From Verrucomicrobiota bacterium (GTDB taxonomy: Bacteria; Verrucomicrobiota; Verrucomicrobiia; Limisphaerales; UBA9464): DNA of 54,534 bases. A model generated the notes under the pieces. The model made no database searches, was not told the origin of the DNA, and saw only the letters and a list, made by a program, of their open reading frames with translations. Location of the stretch: the NCBI GenBank assembly GCA_947471985.1, contig CANIZL010000038.1:1-54534 (forward strand). The letters are read 5' to 3'. Shown here in pieces: positions 41,548 through 50,092 of the stretch; within the stretch, counting starts at the first letter, position 1, and every line of letters begins with the position of its first letter. The position numbers and the translations under genes were made by a program.

Positions 41548-42801
41548 ATGGCAAAGCTCTCTGTTCGCGATCTCAACGTCTCCGGCAAACGCGTCTTCAT
41601 GCGGGTCGACTACAATGTCCCGATGGAGGAAAAAGACGGGAAAATGGTGATCAATGACACCACCCGCATCAAGGAAACGCTGCCCACGCTGCGGCTGCTG
41701 CTCGGCAATGGCGCCCGGCTGGTGCTGGCGGCGCATCTCGGTCGTCCCGACGGCAAACGCGAGCCCTCCATGAGCCTCGCCCCCGTCGCGGCCAAACTCG
41801 GCGAAATGCTCGGCCAACCCGTGGGCTTCCTTGAAGAATGCGTCGGCGCCAAGGCCGAGGCGGCCGTCGCGGCCCTCGGCAACGGTCAGGCTTTGCTGCT
41901 CGAAAACGTCCGGTACCACGCCGAGGAAGAGAACAATGACCCCGTGTTCTCGGCCCAGTTGGCCCGGCTCGCGGACGTCTACGTCAATGACGCTTTCGGC
42001 GCCGCGCACCGCGCGCACGCCTCCACCAGCGGCGTCGCCCGCATCGTCCATGCCTGGGGCGGTCCCTGCGCCGCCGGATTGCTCATGGAACGGGAACTGA
42101 AGTTCCTCGGCGACGAGTTGGATCGTCCGGCCCGTCCCTTCGTCGTCATCCTCGGCGGCGCCAAGGTGAGCGATAAGATCAAGGTCATCGACCGCCTGCT
42201 GGAAAAGGCTGACACCATCCTGATCGGTGGCGCGATGGCGTACACCTTCAAGCTGGCGCACGGTGGCAAGACCGGGAAATCGCTGGTGGAAAAGGATCAC
42301 ACCGGCACCGCGCTCGCGGCGGAAGCCAAGGCGAAGGAACGCAAGGTGCAGTTCTGTCTGCCGTCCGACACCGTGATCGCGGACTTGAAGGACACCGGTA
42401 AGCTGAACAAGAAGGGTCGGCCGGTGTTCGAGCCGATCAATCCCCGGGTCATTTCCGGTGACATTCCGGACGATGCCGAAGGGTTCGACATCGGACCGGC
42501 CACCGCGCAGGCCTATGCGGCGATCATTCAGGGGGCGAAGACCATTCTGTGGAACGGCCCGATGGGCATGTTCGAAGACAAGCGGTTTGCCGAAGGCACC
42601 AATGCGGTGGCCCAGGCGGTGGTGTCGGCCACCCAGCAGCACGGTGCCAAGTCCATCATTGGTGGGGGCGACAGCGTGAAGGCGATCAACAAGGCCGGGC
42701 TCGGCGACAAGGTGACGTTCGCGAGCACGGGCGGCGGTGCGAGTCTCGAGTTCCTTGAAGGCATCCCGCTGCCGGGTGTGGTTTGCCTCGACGACAAGTA
42801 A
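41548..42801 (+). CDS. pgk: Phosphoglycerate kinase
   Basis: This protein is 417 aa from the ATG at 41548. It catalyses 1,3-bisphosphoglycerate + ADP to 3-phosphoglycerate + ATP in glycolysis. Family landmarks are RVFMRVDYNVPM near the start, HLGRPDGKR, LLLENVRYHAEEENND, YVNDAFGAAHRAHAS, FVVILGGAKVSDKI, LIGGAMAYTF, WNGPMGMFED, IIGGGDSVKAI and GGGASLEFLEG, all intact. No clear Shine-Dalgarno sequence precedes the ATG (the leader reads GCATTTTTTAAGATT). It is apparently monocistronic. A 482-codon open frame on the opposite strand is a shadow of this gene. Confidence 0.98.
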   Translation: MAKLSVRDLNVSGKRVFMRVDYNVPMEEKDGKMVINDTTRIKETLPTLRLLLGNGARLVLAAHLGRPDGKREPSMSLAPVAAKLGEMLGQPVGFLEECVGAKAEAAVAALGNGQALLLENVRYHAEEENNDPVFSAQLARLADVYVNDAFGAAHRAHASTSGVARIVHAWGGPCAAGLLMERELKFLGDELDRPARPFVVILGGAKVSDKIKVIDRLLEKADTILIGGAMAYTFKLAHGGKTGKSLVEKDHTGTALAAEAKAKERKVQFCLPSDTVIADLKDTGKLNKKGRPVFEPINPRVISGDIPDDAEGFDIGPATAQAYAAIIQGAKTILWNGPMGMFEDKRFAEGTNAVAQAVVSATQQHGAKSIIGGGDSVKAINKAGLGDKVTFASTGGGASLEFLEGIPLPGVVCLDDK

Positions 42802-42824
42802 GTCGCGGAGTGTGGCGTGGACCT

Positions 42825-42851
42825 CGCCGGGTGCACCTTCGGGTGCCGGCG
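42825..42851 (+). terminator. GC-rich hairpin after pgk (terminator candidate without T run)
   Basis: The hairpin has stem GCACC...GGTGC closing a TTCG tetraloop and an outer CGCCG...CGGCG stem, with a short bulge. It begins about 24 bp past the pgk stop. No T-run follows, so it is a weak candidate for an intrinsic terminator or a 3'-end stabiliser. Confidence 0.4.
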
Positions 42852-42951
42852 GGGCCAACTCACGTCAAGGACGATCCACGGGATCCGGTGATCCAGTAAA
42901 CCAAACGGCCCGATAAGGTCCGCACGGGACCTCAACGAGCCGTGTTTTGAT

Positions 42952-42969
42952 CGGCGGTTGGAGCCGCCG
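42952..42969 (-). terminator. Short hairpin just after dnaJ (weak terminator candidate)
   Basis: CGGCGG and CCGCCG flank a 6-nt loop, 7 bases beyond the dnaJ stop. The following minus-strand bases are ATCAAAACAC, so no U run is made. The low confidence reflects that lack. Confidence 0.3.
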
Positions 42970-42975
42970 TGGCCC

Positions 42976-44124
42976 TTATCCGAAAAACTCCTTCGCGCGA
43001 TCGAAGAACCCTTTGGCTTGGGGGTTGACGCTTTCGTCGCAAACCCGCGCAAAACCTTCCAGAGCGGCCCGCTGTTGGGCGTTCAGCTTTTGGGGGATTT
43101 CGACATTCACTCGCACGATCAGGTCGCCGGTGCCGTAGCCCTGCACGTTCTTCACGCCACGACCTTTGAGCCGGAATTTGGTCCCGCTCTGGGTGCCGTT
43201 GGGCACGGAGATCCGGGCCTTGCCGGTCATTGTGGGCACATCGACCTCGCCGCCGAGGGCCGCCTGCACAAAACTGATCGGCACCTCGCACAGGAGATCA
43301 TCGCCATCGCGGTTGAACAGGCTGTGCTGTTTGACCGAGAGCACGACGTGCAAATCCCCGTTGGTCCCACCGCGAACTCCGGCGGCGCCGTTGCCGGCGG
43401 AGCGTAGCCGCACGCCGGTGTCGACCCCGGCCGGGATGCGGATCCGGACGCTCGTGGATTGATTGCGACGTCCTTCGCCGCCGCAGGTGCGGCAAGGCTT
43501 TTCAATGGATTCGCCGGCACCCTGACAGCGGGGGCAGGTTTGCTGGATGCTGAAGATGCCCCGCGAGGTGACGACGCGACCGCGGCCGGCGCATTGGGGG
43601 CACCGCACCACTTTGGAGCCCTTTTCCGCCCCGGCCCCGGCACAGCCTTCGCAGGTCATCGGCTTGGTGAAGCGAATCTCCTTCTCCACCCCGTTGAAGG
43701 CCTCTTCCAGGGTCAGTTCAAGATCGTAACGCAGATCTTCACCCCGCCCGCCACTGCTTTCCTCGGCTTCGCCGCCGAAAAACTGGTCGAAGAAATCGCC
43801 GCCACCGCCACCCCCGCGGCCGCCGAAGGCCTGACGGAAGATGTCGAAGGGGTCGCCACCGCCCCCACCGGCGCCATTGGCGCGGGCGCGGGGATCGAAG
43901 GCGGCCGTGCCGTACTGGTCGAAGGCGGCGCGTTTCTGGGGATCACTCAGGACGCCGTAGGCTTCGCCGAGTTCCTTGAAGCGTTCCTCCGCTTCCTTGC
44001 TGCCCGGATTCTTGTCCGGGTGATACTTCACCGCGAGTTTGCGGTACGCCTTCTTGAGTTCTTCGTCCGTGGCAGTTCGGGCGACACCCAGTACTTCGTA
44101 AAAATCACGCTTGGTCGAGGGCAT
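42976..44124 (-). CDS. dnaJ: Chaperone protein DnaJ
   Basis: This 382-aa protein has a J domain with HPD at 35-37 (KYHPDKNP), a Gly/Phe-rich region at about 85-125 with very long Gly runs, a zinc-finger domain at 158-219 with the four CxxCxGxG motifs ([32 protein letters not shown]), and C-terminal substrate domains to about 350. It stimulates DnaK ATPase. It lies 15 bp after grpE, clearly cotranscribed. No dnaK is in the window. It is distinct from the CbpA-type gene at 36040-37032. Confidence 0.97.
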   Translation of the reverse strand: MPSTKRDFYEVLGVARTATDEELKKAYRKLAVKYHPDKNPGSKEAEERFKELGEAYGVLSDPQKRAAFDQYGTAAFDPRARANGAGGGGGDPFDIFRQAFGGRGGGGGGDFFDQFFGGEAEESSGGRGEDLRYDLELTLEEAFNGVEKEIRFTKPMTCEGCAGAGAEKGSKVVRCPQCAGRGRVVTSRGIFSIQQTCPRCQGAGESIEKPCRTCGGEGRRNQSTSVRIRIPAGVDTGVRLRSAGNGAAGVRGGTNGDLHVVLSVKQHSLFNRDGDDLLCEVPISFVQAALGGEVDVPTMTGKARISVPNGTQSGTKFRLKGRGVKNVQGYGTGDLIVRVNVEIPQKLNAQQRAALEGFARVCDESVNPQAKGFFDRAKEFFG

Positions 44125-44139
44125 GGAAGGAATGCGGGG

Positions 44140-44748
44140 TCAGGCTTGTTGATCGTTGGCGCCCTGGGTGTCGGTGGGAGTTCCGGGCGCGCGGGCGACA
44201 ACCACGCTGGCTGGGCGCAGGAGGCGGTCCTTGAGCCGGTAGCCTTTGCGCATCTGTTGCAGAATGCGGCCTTCCGGTACCGTGCTGCTTTCCGCTTGGG
44301 AGACGGCTTCGTGCACGGAGGGATCGAAGTCCTTGTCCGTGGTGACAAGTTCCTCCAAACCCTGTTCAGCGAAGACCCCGCGGAGCTGTCCCTGAATCAT
44401 CTGCACACCGGCCTTCAGGGTCTCGAGATTAGTCCCGGGAATCTGCGCGGCGGCCATCGCCATGTCGAAGGTGTCGAGCACCGGCAGCAGCCGGGAGATC
44501 ATGCCTTCGATGGCGGCCCGTCGCACTTCATCGCGTTCGCGGGCGGCGCGTTTTTTGAAATTTTCGAAATCAGCGTAAAGCCGCAGGTACCGTTCCTGCG
44601 CTTCGGCGCCCTGTGCTGCCAGGGCTTTCAGCTCGGCAAGGCCTTCGGCGGTCATCGGCTCCGTGGGGTTTTCCATATCGTGGGGGGCCGCGTCAGACGC
44701 GGTCGAGGGGGCCGCAGCGGCGGCTTGGGCGGACATTTCTTGGCTCAT
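44140..44748 (-). CDS. grpE: Nucleotide exchange factor GrpE
   Basis: This protein is 202 aa from the ATG at 44748, with GGAAG about 9 bp upstream; the frame is open to 44901. It has an Ala-rich acidic N-terminal tail, a long coiled-coil helix (LAELKALAAQGAEAQERYLR...), the family signature YADFENFKKRAARERDEVRR, LLPVLDTFDMAM, and a C-terminal beta part (FDPSVHEAVSQAESSTVPEG, LRPASVVVAR). It is the first gene of a grpE-dnaJ operon. Confidence 0.95.
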   Translation of the reverse strand: MSQEMSAQAAAAAPSTASDAAPHDMENPTEPMTAEGLAELKALAAQGAEAQERYLRLYADFENFKKRAARERDEVRRAAIEGMISRLLPVLDTFDMAMAAAQIPGTNLETLKAGVQMIQGQLRGVFAEQGLEELVTTDKDFDPSVHEAVSQAESSTVPEGRILQQMRKGYRLKDRLLRPASVVVARAPGTPTDTQGANDQQA

Positions 44749-44967
44749 CTTCCAAAACTTCCAGTTCAAAATCCGTGCCACGTTAAGAGACGCGACGAAG
44801 GTGGCAATTCTGGGGGAAACAAACCGGTCTCCGCCTTCGTGGGTCCCGGGAATGGGCAAATTGCGCCAAGTTGCCCATTCCAACGGAGGCATGCCTGGCA
44901 CACTTGCGGCCGCACCGGGTTTCAGCGGGCTCGGGGGCGGGGGCGGGCAACCGAGCGGGAGTTCCCG

Positions 44968-45897
44968 CTAGTTCGTCGTGCCGAGCCAGTGCACGGCATT
45001 GTCGAGGACGTGCAGGACGTTGGGGTCAAAGAAGACCGGATACTGCTCATGGCCGGGGCGAAAATAGAAAACCCGTCCCGCACCGAGGCGCCAGACGCTG
45101 CCGCTGCGGAATTTTTCGCCCGCCGCCCAGTGCTCCTCCAACACGACTTCGTCCGGCGGCGGCACATGAAAGGGTTCATCGTACATCTCCGTGTGGGCGA
45201 TGCTAAACGTCCGTGGCAAACCCCGGGCAATCGGATGTCCGGGCAGCTTGACCGTCACCACGCTCGGCTTTCCGTCGCCGCGATAGGCCGGGAAGCAGCA
45301 ATTGGGGAGGGTCAGTTGGATCTCCACCGGTCGCCCCGCCGTCCGCTGATACTTCACCGAGGGCGAAACCGGGTCGGTGTATTTCGGGGCGGTGATCGGC
45401 CGCGGAAAGAGGTCGCGCTCGACCCATACGGCCTGGGCGCGTTCGGCCGGTGACAGGCCACGCAGGGCATCGGCGCGGGCCCGTTCGTTCATTGCTTCCA
45501 CAAAGGGCCGCGACCAATGGGCCGAGTGCAGCGCGATCAATTGCAGTCGACCTGACTGGATCCGCCGGACGATGTCCTTCGCCACCGCTGGCTCAATTTC
45601 CATCTGGCGGACGTGTCCCCACCAGATCAGCACATCGGTCTCGTCCAAGCTGCCGAGTCCTTGTTGCGGGTCGTCCAGCGCCGCGGAACGAACGGAAAGA
45701 CCGGGCCGGGTTCGCAGGTGATCGGCGATCTGATTTCCGAGCCAATTGGTGTAAGCCTCCTTTTGTCGGGGTTGGCGTTCGTCCCAGACGAGCACGCGGA
45801 TGGGCCGGGTCGGGGAGTGAACGCAACCCGTCAGGAGGATCGTCAGCAACGCCAGCACGCCCAAAAGGCGGCGACGGAAAAAGGGAAGGGGACGCAC
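44968..45897 (-). CDS. ThuA-like lipoprotein
   Basis: This 309-aa protein starts at GTG (45897). It has a lipoprotein signal with lipobox LLTGC (Cys25). The mature part is a ThuA/class I glutamine-amidotransferase-like fold: IRVLVWDERQPRQKEAYTNW, DETDVLIWWGHVRQMEIEP, LIALHSAHWSRPFVEAM, HTEMYDEPFHVPPPDEVV and VFYFRPGHEQYPVFFDPN. ThuA domains are linked to sugar use in other bacteria; activity here is unknown. It sits between argC and grpE on the same strand. Confidence 0.8.
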   Translation of the reverse strand: MRPLPFFRRRLLGVLALLTILLTGCVHSPTRPIRVLVWDERQPRQKEAYTNWLGNQIADHLRTRPGLSVRSAALDDPQQGLGSLDETDVLIWWGHVRQMEIEPAVAKDIVRRIQSGRLQLIALHSAHWSRPFVEAMNERARADALRGLSPAERAQAVWVERDLFPRPITAPKYTDPVSPSVKYQRTAGRPVEIQLTLPNCCFPAYRGDGKPSVVTVKLPGHPIARGLPRTFSIAHTEMYDEPFHVPPPDEVVLEEHWAAGEKFRSGSVWRLGAGRVFYFRPGHEQYPVFFDPNVLHVLDNAVHWLGTTN

Positions 45898-45947
45898 GGG
45901 ATTCTAGTGCCAGAAACCCGTGCCGTTGTCACGCCCGGCTTGCCGGT

Positions 45948-47021
45948 TTACAGCAACCCCGCGATTTCCGGGAACCCAGCGAGCACGTTGAGACTTTGTA
46001 CGGCCTGGCCGCTGGCGCCCTTGAGAATGTTGTCCTCGGCACTGAGCACGATCAGCCGCCCCGTGCGGGGATCGAGCCGCCAGGCGATCTCCACCACGTT
46101 GGTCCCAACGACGTTCTTCGTATCCGGCAGGGCCTTGCCTTCCAGCACGCGGACGAACGGCTCCTGGGCATACGCAGCGGCGTAGCAGTCGGTGATGCGT
46201 TGTCCGAGCGCCGCCACTTCCGCGGCGGTGCTGAAGTTTTCCGTGGGCGCCAGATACAGCGTGGTGTGAATACCCCGATTCACCGGGATGAGGTGCGGAG
46301 TGAACTGGATCGTGACCGGCACACCGGCCGCGATCGCGAGTTGCTCCTCGATTTCGGAAAGATGCCGGTGCTTGGGGACGCCGTAAGCCCGGACGCTTTC
46401 GTTGCATTCGCAGAACAGATAATCGACCTCCGCCTTGCGCCCGGCGCCGCTCACGCCGCTCATCGAGTCAGCGATGATGCCGGTCGGGCGAATGATGCCG
46501 GCTTTGAGCAAAGGCAGGGTGGGCAGGAGGATGCTGGTGGGATAACAGCCCGGTGAAGCGATCAGGCGCGCGCCGCGAATCTGCGCCCGGTACACCTCGG
46601 GCAGTCCGTAGACGGATTGGGCCAGCAGCTCCGGCGCGGGATGGTCGTGCGCATAAAATTCCCGATACACGGCGGCGCTCTTGAGCCGGAAATCCGCGCT
46701 CAAATCGATCACCACCGCCCCCGCCTGCAACAGCGGAATGGCGTATTCGGCCGCGACCCCATGGGGCAGGGCGAGAAACACCACGTCCGCCTGACGGGCC
46801 AGCGCGGCCGCATCGGGTTCACTGAAACGCAACGCTCGCGATTTCGGGTGGCTGGCAAATTTGGGAAAAATCTGGGCGACGGTCTGGCCCGCGTTTTGAC
46901 GCGACGTGACGGCCACGAGATCGGCGTGCGGATGATTCAGCAGCAGGCGCACAAGTTCCTCCCCGGAGTAACCGGAGGCTCCGACGATGGCGACCCGCAC
47001 AGGCGAACGAAATGTGCTCAT
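45948..47021 (-). CDS. argC: N-acetyl-gamma-glutamyl-phosphate reductase
   Basis: This 357-aa protein reduces N-acetyl-glutamyl phosphate with NADPH, the third step of arginine synthesis. Its nucleotide-binding motif is VAIVGASGYSGEELVRLLL at the N-terminus. The catalytic Cys is Cys159 in SPGCYPTS, and it has DSMSGVSGAGRKAE, YGVPKHRHLSEIEEQ, and the C-terminal SAEDNILKGASGQAVQSLN. The length is usual for the long form. No other arg gene is near. Confidence 0.97.
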   Translation of the reverse strand: MSTFRSPVRVAIVGASGYSGEELVRLLLNHPHADLVAVTSRQNAGQTVAQIFPKFASHPKSRALRFSEPDAAALARQADVVFLALPHGVAAEYAIPLLQAGAVVIDLSADFRLKSAAVYREFYAHDHPAPELLAQSVYGLPEVYRAQIRGARLIASPGCYPTSILLPTLPLLKAGIIRPTGIIADSMSGVSGAGRKAEVDYLFCECNESVRAYGVPKHRHLSEIEEQLAIAAGVPVTIQFTPHLIPVNRGIHTTLYLAPTENFSTAAEVAALGQRITDCYAAAYAQEPFVRVLEGKALPDTKNVVGTNVVEIAWRLDPRTGRLIVLSAEDNILKGASGQAVQSLNVLAGFPEIAGLL

Positions 47022-47261
47022 GACGGCTGCTAGGATTCACGCTGGCCGACCGCTGGCAAAATGATCTCAGCACCCGGCCGGGGACACCGGAGAGGGGGCG
47101 GAGGTTCCCCATACTGGTTTTGCCTGGGCGTCGCTTGCCCAGACCTGGGCCCGGCTTGCCCAGCGCGAAAGCGATTTTGCCCGTGCATTCTGGTGGCGTT
47201 GATCGGGCACGGATGCCCGGAGAAACACACGGCAAGGAAAGATAACAAACCGTACCAAGTT

Positions 47262-47822
47262 ATGAACACTACCAAAAACATCGTTCGCAAACTCACCCTC
47301 ACCGCCACCCTGCTGGCATTGGTGGCCGGCGTCGCCGGCGTCAGCCAGGCCGGTCCCAAGATCCTCGCCACCGATGATTGGAGCGATGCTCCCATGGGTG
47401 GGGCCAACCACACGGTGGTGCCGGGATTCTGCCTCGGCACCCGCATCGATACCGACTGGGCGGCGATCACCACCGTCGCGGCGGACGGCGACGATCTGGA
47501 GGAACTTGCGGATGACGACAGCATCGTCTTCCCGCCGCTCGGCCGCTCAGTGGCCTACACCCTGCCGGTTTTCGTGACCGGAACGGGATTCCTGGATGCG
47601 TGGATCGACTTCAATCGGGTGGCTGGATTTGAGCTGGCGGAACGGGTGGCAATCGCGCAGCCGGTGGTGCCCGGCGTGAACTATATCAAGTTCAAGGTGC
47701 CGGCCAACATCCCGGCGGGATTTGCCTACGCCCGGCTCCGCCTGAGCACGGTGGGCGGCCTCGCTCCGATCGGTTTCGGTGGCGCCGGTGAAGTCGAAGA
47801 TTATCGCGTGACGATTTACTAA
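47262..47822 (+). CDS. Small secreted GEVED-type domain protein
   Basis: This protein is 186 aa from the ATG at 47262. It has a signal peptide of about 30 residues (LTLTATLLALVAGVAGVSQA). The mature part reads DDWSDAPMGG...HTVVPGFCLG, then DDSIVFPPLGRSVAYTLPVF, LDAWIDFNRVAGFE, FKVPANIPAGFAYARLRLST, and ends GEVEDYRVTIY. This is the GEVED beta-sandwich usually found as one module of large exoproteins; here it is nearly the whole protein. It is divergent from argC and closed by a strong intrinsic terminator. Confidence 0.85.
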   Translation: MNTTKNIVRKLTLTATLLALVAGVAGVSQAGPKILATDDWSDAPMGGANHTVVPGFCLGTRIDTDWAAITTVAADGDDLEELADDDSIVFPPLGRSVAYTLPVFVTGTGFLDAWIDFNRVAGFELAERVAIAQPVVPGVNYIKFKVPANIPAGFAYARLRLSTVGGLAPIGFGGAGEVEDYRVTIY

Positions 47823-47847
47823 ACCCTGGCCCCCGGGTTTTGCCGCT

Positions 47848-47892
47848 GTGCCGGTGGTGAGCGCGAGGTGCGCCACCGGCACTTTTCTATTT
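47848..47892 (+). terminator. Intrinsic terminator of the GEVED-protein gene
   Basis: The stem arms are GTGCCGGTGG (47848-47857) and CCACCGGCAC (47873-47882), a perfect 10-bp pair with a 15-nt loop, followed at once by TTTTCTATTT. It is the clearest rho-independent terminator in the window and lies 26 bp past the stop. It is also 20 bp beyond the 3' end of mutL on the other strand. Confidence 0.85.
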
Positions 47893-47911
47893 CGCCCCCG
47901 GGCGCGAACCT

Positions 47912-49993
47912 TCAGGCCATCCGTCCAAAGCGCTTTTCCAGGTCCTTCCAGTTCATCTCGATTAACGTGGGACGGCCGTGCGGGCAGGTGTAGGGCATGG
48001 CGCAGCGACGGAGATCGTCCACCAGTTGACGTACTTCGGATTCCCGCAGGGAGTCGTTGGCTTTCACCGCGTGTCGACAGACCGTCTTGGCCACGACGTG
48101 CTCGGACAATCGGCCCACGTTCAGTCCGTTGCCGGCCGCCTTGAGTTCGTCGATCAGCCCGACCGCGAATTGGCGCGGGCTGGCGGCCTTGACCGTGGGC
48201 GGCAGGGCATTGAGCAGAAAGGTGCGATCGCCGAACTCGGTTAATTCCACGCCCAGACGGGCGAGGGTTTCCAAATTGAGCCGCACGAAATTCGCGTCGC
48301 GAGGCGAGAGTTCCACGGTCTCGGGGAGGAGCAGGCGCTGGCTGGGGGACGAACCGGCGTCCTCCAAACGATTCAACATCTGCTCATACAGGACGCGCTC
48401 GTGGGCGGCGTGTTGATCCATGAGCACCAGGCCCCGATCGGATTCCAGCAGGACGTACAGGCGACCCAGGATGCCGATGTACCGCAGGGGCACCCGCAGC
48501 AAGGGCGCCGGCGCGGTCGCATGTTCCGGCGCGGTGGTGGCATGGGAAACGGTGGAGACTTCGGCGGCCGGCGGTGGCGTGGGGGAGACGGCGGCGCTGG
48601 GCGTCGTGGTTACCCTGGGAAGTTGGGGCTCGGGCGGCAGCGGGGCGACGCTTTCCCGCGGGGGAAATGTGGTATGTCCCGGTGGTACGGTCGGGGGCGG
48701 CGACGTCGGACGGTGGAGCGGAACGGGGGCGGGCTTCGCGGCGGGCACCTCGGCTGGTAGGGCGGAAGAGACCCACAAGTCCGGCGTGACGGGTTGGGGT
48801 TCAGCCGGCGCGGCGTGCGCGGCGGGTGTTGCCGGCGCGACGTGGGGAGCGCCGGAAGCCCCACCGGGCACCGCGAATTTCAGCAGCGTTTCCCGAACGG
48901 CCTGCGCCACCAGCCGGCGGACCCGCATTTCCTCGCGGAATTTCACCTCCCGCTTCTGCGGATGAATGTTCACGTCCACCGCCGCGGGATCGATCTCGAG
49001 AAAGAGGCAGGCCACAGGATAACGGCCCTTCATCAAGGCCGTATGATACCCCTCCACGAGCGCGAAGCTGAGGCTGCGGTTTTCCACCGGACGTTGATTG
49101 ACGAACAAGTGCTGGTCGTCGCGGGTGCTGCGGGAAACGCCCGGAGCGCCGAGGAAACCCCAGAGGCGAAACGAGGATCTCGCGGGTTCCGCGGGGCTCG
49201 CGGGCGCGTCCGCGAGGGCGAATCCGCCGTCCGCATTGTGCGGGTTTTCCTCGGTATCCGGAGCGGCGGATTCCTCAATCTCCGCCCGGAAATCCACCAC
49301 CAGCAGCGGCACGTCGGCGCCGAGGAAGGTTTTCAGCCGCTCGCGCAGGGCGGGAAAGCGATCGCTCTCGGTGCTCCACTGGACCGGCGGCAGTTGCCAC
49401 AGGGTCCGGCCGTCGCTGGTGAAGGTGAAGCCCACGTGTGGATGGGCCAGCGCGGCGAGCGTGAGATAATGCTGCAGGTGCGCCCGTTCGGTTTCCTCGG
49501 CGCGGAGGAATTTGCGGCGGGCGGGCAGGTTGAAGAACAGGGAGCGCACCTCCACTGCCGTGCCCGGGGCGCACCCGGCGGCCTTCACGTCGAGGATCCG
49601 TCCGCCATTGATCACGATCTGGGTGCCTTCACCGGTGGCATCGTCCCGCTCGCGCGTGGTCAGCGTGAAGCGGCTGATGCTGGCGATGCTGGGGACGGCC
49701 TCGCCGCGAAAGCCCATGGTGCGGATGGCCGCCAGGTCCTCCGCGCGGCGGATCTTGCTGGTCGCGTGCCGCTCCAGGCAGAGCAGGGCATCGTCCTTGC
49801 TCATGCCGCAACCGTCGTCCGTGACGCGGATCAGGCTGCGCCCGCCGGCGGCGATCTCCACATGGATGCGCGTGCTGCCGGCATCGAGGGCGTTCTCGAC
49901 GAGCTCCTTCACCACGCTCGCGGGACGTTCCACGACCTCCCCCGCCGCGATCTGGTTCGCGACGTGTTCTGGCAGGAGACGGATTCGGTTCAC
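47912..49993 (-). CDS. mutL: DNA mismatch repair protein MutL
   Basis: This protein is 693 aa from the GTG at 49993 (VNRIRLLPEHV); the upstream frame extension is not conserved-looking. The GHKL ATPase has KELVENALDAGS (29-40), TDDGCGM (58-64) and GFRGEA (94-99). A Pro/Ala-rich linker of about 100 residues follows the transducer domain. The C-terminal dimerisation domain carries the endonuclease motif D526-QHA-xx-E532-x4-E537 (DQHAAHERVLYE) and a final CPHGRP. The intact motif fits the MutH-less type of repair, in which MutL makes the nick. It follows the mlaD gene by 99 bp. Confidence 0.97.
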   Translation of the reverse strand: MNRIRLLPEHVANQIAAGEVVERPASVVKELVENALDAGSTRIHVEIAAGGRSLIRVTDDGCGMSKDDALLCLERHATSKIRRAEDLAAIRTMGFRGEAVPSIASISRFTLTTRERDDATGEGTQIVINGGRILDVKAAGCAPGTAVEVRSLFFNLPARRKFLRAEETERAHLQHYLTLAALAHPHVGFTFTSDGRTLWQLPPVQWSTESDRFPALRERLKTFLGADVPLLVVDFRAEIEESAAPDTEENPHNADGGFALADAPASPAEPARSSFRLWGFLGAPGVSRSTRDDQHLFVNQRPVENRSLSFALVEGYHTALMKGRYPVACLFLEIDPAAVDVNIHPQKREVKFREEMRVRRLVAQAVRETLLKFAVPGGASGAPHVAPATPAAHAAPAEPQPVTPDLWVSSALPAEVPAAKPAPVPLHRPTSPPPTVPPGHTTFPPRESVAPLPPEPQLPRVTTTPSAAVSPTPPPAAEVSTVSHATTAPEHATAPAPLLRVPLRYIGILGRLYVLLESDRGLVLMDQHAAHERVLYEQMLNRLEDAGSSPSQRLLLPETVELSPRDANFVRLNLETLARLGVELTEFGDRTFLLNALPPTVKAASPRQFAVGLIDELKAAGNGLNVGRLSEHVVAKTVCRHAVKANDSLRESEVRQLVDDLRRCAMPYTCPHGRPTLIEMNWKDLEKRFGRMA

Positions 49994-50092
49994 GCCGGGC
50001 AACGTGCTTGCCGGGGGAATCCGGACCAAGAAAGAATCACCACCCCGCCGCCCCCCAATTGCCGAAGGCACCGGCCGGGAACCGTGGGCGCC

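Noticed and set aside
41410-42858. 482-codon open frame on the minus strand
   Set aside because: It is the antisense shadow of pgk; the sequence is His/Arg-rich without domain features, as GC-rich genes often produce.
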